From Flavipsychrobacter stenotrophus (lineage in GTDB: Bacteria; Bacteroidota; Bacteroidia; Chitinophagales; Chitinophagaceae): a DNA stretch of 6,088 nt. Of the stretch, positions 1 through 5,308 are shown in pieces. Each line of letters starts with the position of its first letter. Positions within the stretch are counted from its first letter, which is position 1. The notes under the pieces are model-generated. The model searched no databases. It worked only from the letters and a program-made list of their open reading frames with translations, and was not told the origin of the DNA. The translations under genes and the position numbers were made by a program. Where the stretch lies: positions 1 through 6,088 of the forward strand of contig CANBTK010000133.1 in assembly GCA_947372365.1 (NCBI GenBank), in the 5' to 3' direction.

Positions 1-1408
1 CATGTGCAGGGTATGCATGGTAGCAGTTCACCCAAACACGGCCGGCTTGTATAGCCCTTGGCACCTGGTACAGTTCATGCGCATCCCGTGTCCACACACC
101 AGCGCCAAGGCCATACAAGGTATCGTTGGCAATAGCTATTGCCTCTTCAGTTGTTTTAAAAGTTGTGACAGAAACCACTGGCCCGAAAATTTCCTCCTGG
201 AAAATCCTCATTTTGTTGTGGCCGCGGAAGATGGTTGGCTTTATATAGTAGCCGCTATCCAGCCCGCTGTTTTCGTGGTGCGCTTCGCCGCCGCACAACA
301 CCTGTGCGCCTTCCTGCTTACCAATGTCTATATAACTGAGTATTTTGTTGTACTGGTCTTCGCTGGCCTGTGCGCCCATCATGGTTTCGCTATCCAGCGG
401 GTTGCCCATTTTAATGGCTTGTGTGCGGCGCACAACGCGCTCCATAAATTTGTCGTAAATGCTTTCGTGCACCAGTATGCGGCTTGGGCTGGTACATACT
501 TCGCCCTGGTTCAGCGCAAACATTACAGCACCCTCAACCGCTTTGTCAAAGAAATCGTCATCTGCGTCAGCTACCGAAGGGAAGAAGATGTTAGGGCTTT
601 TGCCGCCCAGCTCCATAGTTACAGGAATCAGGTTTTCAGATGCATATTGCATAATGAGCCTGCCAGTAGTGGTTTCGCCTGTAAAAGCTACTTTGCTGAT
701 GCGGGTAGATGTTGCCAGCGGCTTACCGGCCTCAATACCAAAACCAGTTACGATATTCAATACGCCGGGAGGCAACAGGTCGCCAATCAGCTCCATCAGT
801 ACCATAATGCTGGTAGGTGTTTGCTCGGCTGGCTTTACCACCACACAGCAGCCAGCCGCAAGGGCTGGTGCTATTTTCCATGCAGCCATCAGCAGCGGGA
901 AATTCCAGGGTATTATCTGGCCTACTACGCCTATTGGCTCATGTATCTGTATGCTTACAGTTGTTTCGTCATGCTCGCTGATGCTGCCTTCTTCAGCCCT
1001 TATCACACCACCGAAATAGCGGAAATGGTCTACTACCAGTGGTAAATCGGCTGCGCGGGTTTCGCGTATTGCCTTGCCATTATCTACAGTTTCCACAACT
1101 GCCAGGTACTCCAGGTTATCTTCTATGCGCTGTGCAATTTTAAGTAAAATGTTGCTGCGGCTGGCTACCGATGTTTTGCTCCATGTAGCGAATGCTGTCC
1201 ATGCTACGTCTATAGCATGTTCAATATCCTGTGCATTGCCGCGCGCCGCCTGCGTGAAAACTTTTCCATCAATAGGGGAAGTGTTATCAAAATATTCACC
1301 GCCTGATGGCTTTACCCATTGCCCATTAATGTAATGGCCGTAGCGCTCTTTGAACTCAGGCCTCGATACAACTGTACTTTTAGGGGCAGTGCTTGTTGCT
1401 GTACTCAT
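1..1408 (-). CDS. aldB: AldB/ExaC-type aldehyde dehydrogenase (C-terminus cut by window edge)
   Basis: This is an NAD(P)-dependent aldehyde dehydrogenase, predicted to oxidise short-chain aldehydes such as acetaldehyde to the acid in the cytoplasm. The frame is open for 469 codons from the ATG at 1408 to the window edge. Visible landmarks are PWN (residues 167-169), the cofactor-site lysine in VVKPAEQ (K192), the Rossmann GxxxxG in FTGETTTG (G244-G249), the general base in MELGG (E266), the nucleophile in [11 protein letters not shown] (C305), and EEIFGP further on. The GEVCTSPSR context and the final residues NCYHAYPAH match E. coli AldB and Pseudomonas ExaC better than betaine or succinate-semialdehyde dehydrogenases. 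AldB is about 512 residues, so roughly 40 are missing beyond the left edge. No frameshift or missing catalytic residue is seen. It is transcribed divergently from an AraC-type regulator. The family is certain; exact substrate and cofactor are inferred. Confidence 0.93.
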   Translation of the reverse strand, partial: MSTATSTAPKSTVVSRPEFKERYGHYINGQWVKPSGGEYFDNTSPIDGKVFTQAARGNAQDIEHAIDVAWTAFATWSKTSVASRSNILLKIAQRIEDNLEYLAVVETVDNGKAIRETRAADLPLVVDHFRYFGGVIRAEEGSISEHDETTVSIQIHEPIGVVGQIIPWNFPLLMAAWKIAPALAAGCCVVVKPAEQTPTSIMVLMELIGDLLPPGVLNIVTGFGIEAGKPLATSTRISKVAFTGETTTGRLIMQYASENLIPVTMELGGKSPNIFFPSVADADDDFFDKAVEGAVMFALNQGEVCTSPSRILVHESIYDKFMERVVRRTQAIKMGNPLDSETMMGAQASEDQYNKILSYIDIGKQEGAQVLCGGEAHHENSGLDSGYYIKPTIFRGHNKMRIFQEEIFGPVVSVTTFKTTEEAIAIANDTLYGLGAGVWTRDAHELYQVPRAIQAGRVWVNCYHAYPAH

Positions 1409-1561
1409 ATGGAAAGATTTTTTTAGTGAATTGATGCATAAAGGTGGGGCATAATGGCAGCAGCATGCTAGGAGAATCATCACAATAAATAGCACAATTG
1501 TACCTTTTGTTTGATTGGTATAATTAAACCCAGTAAATTGTAGCTTGTAAAATGACTGGTG
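1409..1561. promoter_or_regulatory. Divergent intergenic region between aldB and the AraC-type regulator
   Basis: This 153-base AT-rich spacer must hold the promoters of both divergent genes. The heptamer AATTGTA occurs twice in direct orientation, at 1496-1502 and 1536-1542, exactly 40 bases (about four helical turns) apart. The first copy is part of an 8-base palindrome, ACAATTGT. Direct half-sites on one helical face suit an AraC-family protein, but the repeat is short and AT-rich, so it could be chance. AGCATGCT at 1462-1469 is another 8-base palindrome. No clear minus-strand promoter for aldB was found; TACAATTG (minus strand, 1496-1503) is one base off the -7 consensus and has no good -33 partner. 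Confidence 0.35.
1510..1541 (+). promoter_or_regulatory. Possible Bacteroidota-type promoter of the AraC-type gene
   Basis: TTTG at 1510-1513 is followed after 20 bases by TAAATTGT at 1534-1541. This resembles the Bacteroidota sigma-A arrangement TTTG-N19/20-TAnnTTTG, with the -7 part imperfect (TTGT instead of TTTG). Transcription would start only about 10-15 bases before the ATG at 1562, giving a very short leader. The match is partial, so confidence is low. Confidence 0.3.
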
Positions 1562-2503
1562 ATGCCACCCAAGAACCAACTCAATAAAATTGACCTCACG
1601 CACCCCAAGTACCTGCAAACGCTGGTAGAGAACAGGCGCATCTTCAACCTGCAGAATTGCGAGCTGAATGTATTTGAGTCGTATGAACAAACGTACCGGG
1701 TGCCGCTCACGTTTAATGATATGGTTATCACCAGCATGGTAAGGGGCAAAAAGGTGATGCACATTTTTAATGAGCCGGCCTTCGATTACCTGCCCGGCGA
1801 AACGGTGATACTGCCAGCTAACGAAACCATGGTTATTGATTTCCCCGAGGCATCAGTAGCCACGCCTACGCAGTGTATTGCACTGGCTGTAGATGCCCAA
1901 TATATAGGCAATACCCTAAACTACCTTAACGAATATTACAACACCAATAAAGAAGAGCAGCACAACTGGAAGCTACAGTTTAACAAGTACCATTTTGATA
2001 ACGACGAGGAAGTAACCGGGCTTATTAACAAGCTGATGCGGGTGTGCAGCAGTACCGATGTTGCCAAAAATATTTTTGCTGATTTAAACCTGAAAGAACT
2101 ATTAATAAGGCTGGTGCAAAGCCAGCACCTGCTACAGGTACAGGCAGAGTCGGGCACGGAGAGCAATAAGGGCCGCCTGCCATTTGTATTGCACTACATA
2201 CACGAGCATTTAACTGACAAAATACTGGTGAACGAAGTTTGCCGCAAAGCCTACCTGAACCGGAACGCTTTTTTTGCGTGGTTCAAAGAGCAGCTGGGCA
2301 TAACCCCGGTTGACTACATTAACAACGAAAGGATAAAACTGGCCAAGCAGTTGATAGCCGAAAATAAGTACAGCATATCGCAGATAAGCGCCCACTGCGG
2401 CTTTAGCGATGCCAACTATTTCATTCGCATGTTTAAAAAAATGGAAGGCATAACGCCGGGCGCTTATAAAGGTTGCATCAATGGCAACAGGTTCACCGCT
2501 TAG
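1562..2503 (+). CDS. AraC-family transcriptional regulator (AraC_N plus HTH_18)
   Basis: This is a 313-residue DNA-binding regulator. The N-terminal part (about residues 25-190) resembles the AraC_N sensor/cupin domain: [18 protein letters not shown] followed by a GETVILPAN stretch is typical. The C-terminal 100 residues form the double helix-turn-helix. The second motif is clear in [19 protein letters not shown], followed by the hallmark [13 protein letters not shown] near the end. Total length is normal for the family. The ATG at 1562 is chosen; a GTG directly before it in the same frame would add one residue. No Shine-Dalgarno is present. The gene is divergent from aldB, and linked AraC regulators commonly control the neighbouring dehydrogenase, so it is probably an aldehyde- or alcohol-responsive activator of aldB. 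That target and the inducer are inference. Confidence 0.93.
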   Translation: MPPKNQLNKIDLTHPKYLQTLVENRRIFNLQNCELNVFESYEQTYRVPLTFNDMVITSMVRGKKVMHIFNEPAFDYLPGETVILPANETMVIDFPEASVATPTQCIALAVDAQYIGNTLNYLNEYYNTNKEEQHNWKLQFNKYHFDNDEEVTGLINKLMRVCSSTDVAKNIFADLNLKELLIRLVQSQHLLQVQAESGTESNKGRLPFVLHYIHEHLTDKILVNEVCRKAYLNRNAFFAWFKEQLGITPVDYINNERIKLAKQLIAENKYSISQISAHCGFSDANYFIRMFKKMEGITPGAYKGCINGNRFTA

Positions 2504-2511
2504 GCCTAAGC
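2498..2511. other. 14-base perfect palindrome at the convergent gene ends
   Basis: GCTTAGGCCTAAGC is perfectly self-complementary and contains the TAG stop of the AraC-type gene (2501-2503). As RNA it could form a 5-bp stem with a GGCC tetraloop, followed on the plus strand by pyrimidine-rich sequence (CCCTTTCCCTTTCTGTTT). It sits 20 bases past the stop of the convergent cytochrome gene, so a weak bidirectional terminator is possible. The stem is short and there is no true U-tract; a palindrome of this length is not very improbable in a window of this size. Confidence 0.3.
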
Positions 2512-2531
2512 ACCCTTTCCCTTTCTGTTTA

Positions 2532-3269
2532 TCAATTATTCTGCGCGCCTGCAGCAATCCACCTGCGTACCTGTGTTATCTTACAATCTGAAAGTTTGGC
2601 ACCGCCCTTCGGCATAGCACTGAAGCCTGATGTGTGCTGCATAGTCCCCATAAGCTTGCCATTAAGTGCCTGGGTTTGTATGCCGGTATAGGTATCTAAA
2701 ATTATGCCCCCGCCCGAAGCAGATGCGGCTGCAGTAGCATGGCAGGAATTACAATAGCTTTTCATCATAGGTGCAATAGCGCCAGTGTAAGTGAATTTTG
2801 TGGTGTCGCAATTAGCTGCACAACCTGTATCATTATGCGCGCCCATATTTATCCAGCGCTTGATATAGCTGAGCTGGGTGCTGTCCAGTTTTGGGGTAGG
2901 GTATTGTGGCATGCTGCCGCTTACGCATACAGTGTATATTTTACTGCCAGCAGCATTGCCGGGTTTTAACCCTTTTGCTATTATGCCTACATAGCTATCT
3001 AATATATAGCCTTCCTCCCTGTCGGTAGCGCTGTGGCAGCTAAGCCCGGTGCCTGATTTGCCACAACTGCCCTGGAAAATAGGCAATACGTCGCGCTCAA
3101 AACAAACTGATGTATCGAAAACCTCCGTCATGGTCGTGTCGGTAACATGATGGGTGGTATCGTTGGGGTTAACGGTGTTTATTACGGCTACTGTGCCATC
3201 TTTGTGGGTGCAGGCATAAAAGAACAGGCCGGAAAGTGCTGTGAGGGCAATAAGTATGTACTTTTTCAT
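2532..3269 (-). CDS. Lipoprotein with two cytochrome c-like heme domains
   Basis: This is a 245-residue exported protein, probably an electron carrier or the heme part of an outer-membrane or periplasmic complex. The N-terminus is a lipoprotein signal: MKK, a hydrophobic core, then FFYAC with C20 as the lipidation site. A Thr/Asp-rich linker follows (about 21-50). Domain 1 (about 56-147) has C69-X8-C78-H79 with likely distal ligand M120 (SMPQYPTP) and ends in IKRWINMGAHND. Domain 2 (about 160-245) has canonical C173-N-S-C176-H177 with likely distal ligand M219 (SAMPKGG) and ends in VRRWIAAGAQNN. The repeated W-I-x-x-G-A-x-N endings show the domains are duplicates. Related Bacteroidota proteins usually carry a C-x4-C-H motif in the first position, so this one looks enlarged. 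Extra cysteines at 56, 115, 150, 154 and 229 may form disulfides. The gene stands alone and is convergent with the AraC-type gene. The redox partner is unknown. Confidence 0.85.
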   Translation of the reverse strand: MKKYILIALTALSGLFFYACTHKDGTVAVINTVNPNDTTHHVTDTTMTEVFDTSVCFERDVLPIFQGSCGKSGTGLSCHSATDREEGYILDSYVGIIAKGLKPGNAAGSKIYTVCVSGSMPQYPTPKLDSTQLSYIKRWINMGAHNDTGCAANCDTTKFTYTGAIAPMMKSYCNSCHATAAASASGGGIILDTYTGIQTQALNGKLMGTMQHTSGFSAMPKGGAKLSDCKITQVRRWIAAGAQNN

Positions 3270-3323
3270 TGAAATTGCTATTTAAATTCAGGGCATGGGC
3301 ACACTATATGCGCTTGATTATTA

Positions 3324-3351
3324 CAAAAGTATGACAAAATAAGGTTTCAAA
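3324..3351 (-). promoter_or_regulatory. Likely promoter of the cytochrome lipoprotein gene
   Basis: On the minus strand, TACTTTTG (complement of 3324-3331) matches the Bacteroidota -7 consensus TAnnTTTG exactly. TTTG (complement of 3348-3351) lies 16 bases further upstream, somewhat closer than the usual 19-20. The predicted start near 3315-3320 gives a leader of about 50 bases before the ATG at 3269. Confidence 0.42.
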
Positions 3352-3389
3352 GCGCCCTTTCATGTAACTTCATTTAGAATTAATTTCAT

Positions 3390-3520
3390 GCAACTTAGCT
3401 TGGCGGTTTATAAGTTGCGCGGCACTTACCAACAGGCCATTAGCCCCGCCTAGGCAGCTACAGCGGCTTTTAGGTGTACCGGGTGCGGCGGTATGGCCTC
3501 TTGGATTCTTGCCAAAAGAG
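3390..3520. other. Structured, GC-rich intergenic block with consecutive inverted repeats
   Basis: Three potential hairpins follow each other in a GC-rich island between AT-rich flanks. (a) GCAACTTA (3390-3397) pairs perfectly with TAAGTTGC (3411-3418) around a 13-base loop. (b) AGGCCAT (3434-3440) pairs with ATGGCCT (3493-3499), and inside it CCGCC (3446-3450) pairs with GGCGG (3487-3491), giving a long interrupted stem with an inner arm that includes the palindrome GCCTAGGC. (c) CTCTTGG (3498-3504) pairs with CCAAAAGAG (3512-3520) with a two-base bulge; its foot overlaps stem b by two bases. No convincing reading frame covers it. It could be a small RNA, a dispersed intergenic repeat or a relic. 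I recognise no known riboswitch or RNA family, and the transcribed strand is unknown. Confidence 0.35.
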
Positions 3521-3550
3521 TTTATATTTACTCATGGACTGAAGGGATAT

Positions 3551-3558
3551 TATATTTG
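3551..3558 (+). promoter_or_regulatory. Isolated -7 element TATATTTG (distal)
   Basis: TATATTTG is an exact TAnnTTTG match but has no TTG at the -33 distance. A transcript starting here would have a leader of about 105 bases before the HD gene. In an AT-rich region chance matches are expected. Confidence 0.2.
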
Positions 3559-3638
3559 TTACCTTTCATGAAATTTTGTATGTTGTTATAGGTTGTATTG
3601 GCTTCGCCCATATGTGCTGTAATGACGGCTGGAATAAA

Positions 3639-3646
3639 TATATTTG
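3639..3646 (+). promoter_or_regulatory. Candidate -7 element for the HD-yitT operon
   Basis: TATATTTG matches the Bacteroidota -7 consensus exactly and lies 25 bases before the ATG at 3672, so the leader would be about 20 bases. A -33 TTG is missing at the usual distance, which keeps confidence modest. It is the closest candidate for driving the two-gene unit. Confidence 0.35.
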
Positions 3647-3671
3647 TATTTAAATTTCACTTATTTTGCTC

Positions 3672-4250
3672 ATGCGTTTTCAGGATGCCAGGGAGTTTAT
3701 AATGGATAAGTTAACCAGGGAGTTGCCAAAGCACCTCACTTACCATAGTATAAACCACATTAATGATGTGTACACATCGGCGCAACGGCTTGCGCTGCTG
3801 GAGGGCGTTACAGGGGAAGACCTGGAACTATTGCTGACAGCAGTGTTATTTCATGATTCTGGCTTTACATTAAGCCCCAAAGCCCACGAAGATATGGGTT
3901 GCCAGATAGCGCGGCAATACCTTCCGGGCTTTGGTTACACCGAAGGGCAGGTGCTGCGCATTTGCGGTATGATAATGGCAACCATGATACCCCAGGCACC
4001 GCATAACCTGCTGGAGGAAATTATTTGTGATGCGGACCTTGACTACCTGGGCCGGGAGGATTTTACCGAAATTGGCAACCTGCTCTTTCGCGAACTGGCG
4101 GCCAACGGCATAGTGAGCAATGAAAACGACTGGAACCAGCTGCAGGTCAACTTTCTCACAGAGCACCATTATTTTACGGCCTCTGCTATCAAGCTAAGGA
4201 AAGCACAAAAAGAGGAGCACCTGAATAACCTGAAATCAATTATAAACTGA
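3672..4250 (+). CDS. HD-domain metal-dependent phosphohydrolase
   Basis: This is a 192-residue cytoplasmic, all-helical HD-superfamily protein. The metal-binding set is complete: a first histidine in YHSINHINDV (H25 or H29), the HD pair in LLLTAVLFHDSGF (H61-D62), a further H72-E73 in KAHEDMG, and the distal aspartate in IICDADLDYLGRED (D120 or D122). The order resembles the HD modules sometimes fused to adenylate/guanylate cyclase domains in Bacteroidota; here the module is alone. HD enzymes hydrolyse phosphomonoesters, nucleotides or cyclic (di)nucleotides, and the substrate here cannot be read from sequence. The ATG at 3672 is preferred over a TTG two codons earlier and over the ATG at 3702, because the helix before the first histidine is kept. 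No Shine-Dalgarno. The stop is 8 bases before the yitT start, so they are probably co-transcribed. Confidence 0.88.
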   Translation: MRFQDAREFIMDKLTRELPKHLTYHSINHINDVYTSAQRLALLEGVTGEDLELLLTAVLFHDSGFTLSPKAHEDMGCQIARQYLPGFGYTEGQVLRICGMIMATMIPQAPHNLLEEIICDADLDYLGREDFTEIGNLLFRELAANGIVSNENDWNQLQVNFLTEHHYFTASAIKLRKAQKEEHLNNLKSIIN

Positions 4251-4258
4251 CTTAGTAC

Positions 4259-5131
4259 ATGAAATTTAGTGATACCCTTGTTAATACCATACAAGACATC
4301 CTCTTTACTGTTTTAGGCATACTCATTACCGCATTTGCACTACAGGGTTTCCTGGTGCCCAATAATTTCCTTGATGGCGGGGTAACAGGGGTGTCCTTGT
4401 TGCTGCACGAAGCATACCATTTTAAGCTGGGCATCCTCATAGTGCTGGCTAATATACCGTTTATTATAATGGGCGGCTACCAGATAAACCGCCACTTTGC
4501 GCTTAAAACATTGGCATGTGTGCTATTCCTCGCTTTTTGCCTGGAGTTCATCCCATTCCCCGTCATCACCCACGACAAAATGATAGTGGCCGTGTTCGGC
4601 GGCTTCTTTATGGGGTTGGGCATAGGGCTGGCCATGCGGGGCGGCTGTGCGCTTGACGGCATGGAAGTACTGGCACTTTATACGCTTAAACGCAGCAGCT
4701 TGACGATCAGCGAAATAATACTGGGGTTCAATGTTATCATCTTCCTTATTTCGGCTATTTATTTCGGGCTGGAGCTGGCTTTGTTTGCGATGCTCACCTA
4801 CTTCATCGCATCGCGCACTATTGACTATGTAATAGAGGGGGTGGAAGAATACACCGGCGTTACTATTATATCGCAAAAGAGCGAAGAGATAAAGCACACG
4901 CTGGTAATGAAGCTGGGCAGGGGTATAACAGTGTACAAAGGGGAGCGGGGTTTTATGAAGGACAGCTTTGAAACCAGTGCCGATTGCGATATTGTATTTA
5001 CGGTTATTACCCGCCTCGAGGTGCGCCGCCTTAAAAATGCGGTACATTCCATAGACCCTAAAGCATTCGTATTTACCAATACCATTAAGGAAACTGCTGG
5101 TGGAATATTGAAACGCCGCAAAGAACATTAA
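4259..5131 (+). CDS. YitT-family membrane protein with C-terminal DUF2179 domain
   Basis: This is a 290-residue inner-membrane protein, normal for the YitT (DUF161 plus DUF2179) family. Hydrophobic segments lie at about 14-34, 57-76, 82-102, 108-127, 150-169 and 171-185. The membrane part is an internal duplication: the loop VPNNFLDGGVTGVSLLLH (33-50) ends the first half-unit, and RGGCALDGMEVLAL (127-140) is its counterpart in the second. The soluble domain (about 200-283) shows the DUF2179 pattern LGRGITVYKGERGF (219-232), then VITRLEVRRLKNAVHSIDPKAF with a conserved IDPxAF turn. Transport or sensing roles have been proposed for the family, but no substrate is established to my knowledge. 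It follows the HD phosphohydrolase by 8 bases and should be its operon partner. A repeat element begins two bases after the stop. Confidence 0.9.
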   Translation: MKFSDTLVNTIQDILFTVLGILITAFALQGFLVPNNFLDGGVTGVSLLLHEAYHFKLGILIVLANIPFIIMGGYQINRHFALKTLACVLFLAFCLEFIPFPVITHDKMIVAVFGGFFMGLGIGLAMRGGCALDGMEVLALYTLKRSSLTISEIILGFNVIIFLISAIYFGLELALFAMLTYFIASRTIDYVIEGVEEYTGVTIISQKSEEIKHTLVMKLGRGITVYKGERGFMKDSFETSADCDIVFTVITRLEVRRLKNAVHSIDPKAFVFTNTIKETAGGILKRRKEH

Positions 5132-5132
5132 G

Positions 5133-5308
5133 CAATGGTAAATTGTTAATGGTAAATGGTTAATGGTGTTTTTGCGGGGAGGGTTTTATTCAATCCTTTC
5201 GGTGTTTCATTATTTATGATGGTACAAGGCCTACTTTACACTAATTTTGCCAGCCGGAATTATTCACAATTCACAATTGACCACTAATAATTTACCATTA
5301 AACCATTG
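5133..5308. repeat. 176-base repeat element with inverted ends filling the yitT-yycJ gap
   Basis: The element starts with CAATGG (5133-5138) and ends with CCATTG (5303-5308), an inverted pair. Just inside, TTAATGGTAAAT (5146-5157) recurs exactly, inverted, as ATTTACCATTAA (5290-5301). The left arm is a tandem 14-mer: AATGGTAAATTGTT (5134-5147), AATGGTAAATGGTT (5148-5161) and a partial AATGGT (5162-5167). The right arm has its own tandem, TCACAATTCACAATTG (5264-5279). The middle, about 95 bases, is non-repetitive and non-coding. This resembles a non-autonomous dispersed intergenic element (MITE-like). No target-site duplication is evident. Similar AATGGTTAA/CACAATT strings are familiar from Bacteroidota intergenic regions, from memory only. 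Confidence 0.55.
5242..5249 (+). promoter_or_regulatory. Candidate -7 element for yycJ inside the repeat element
   Basis: TAATTTTG is an exact TAnnTTTG match 56 bases before the TTG start, in the non-repetitive centre of the element. No -33 TTG is seen at the usual distance. If used, the element carries the promoter of the downstream gene; otherwise yycJ depends on read-through from yitT. Confidence 0.28.

Larger units (their letters stand above)
3270..3671. other. 402-base gene-free region between divergent transcription units
   Basis: No protein gene can be supported here. From left to right it holds the cytochrome promoter (3324-3351); a 9-of-10 direct repeat CATGTAACTT/CATGCAACTT (3361-3370 and 3387-3396); the inverted-repeat block at 3390-3520; and two plus-strand -7 elements at 3551-3558 and 3639-3646. 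Apart from the GC-rich block, the region is AT-rich. Confidence 0.6.

Noticed and set aside
2..1045. Long plus-strand open frame opposite the aldehyde dehydrogenase
   Set aside because: It is a shadow: the minus strand encodes an intact, motif-complete dehydrogenase, while the plus-strand product shows no domain and is rich in Cys, His and Tyr.
1552..1587. Short ATG frame of 11 codons overlapping the AraC-type gene start, possible leader peptide
   Set aside because: Too short to separate from chance, with no attenuation structure or regulatory codon run.
3371..3531. Minus-strand open frame through the structured block, ending near 3371
   Set aside because: It has no acceptable start after its upstream stop (complement of 3532-3534), and its residues look like a chance reading of the inverted repeats.
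3470..3535. Tiny, very basic minus-strand frame of 21 codons starting at an ATG (complement of 3533-3535)
   Set aside because: No promoter or ribosome binding signal is visible, it lies inside the hairpin block, and 21 codons can arise by chance. It would only be worth reviving if conserved copies exist.
5168..5241. Possible rho-independent terminator after yitT
   Set aside because: T-rich stretches exist, but no stable GC-rich stem precedes them; the large inverted arms are too far apart to act as a standard terminator.
5133..5308. CRISPR-like array
   Set aside because: The 14-base tandem units are contiguous, without unique spacers, and there are no cas genes.
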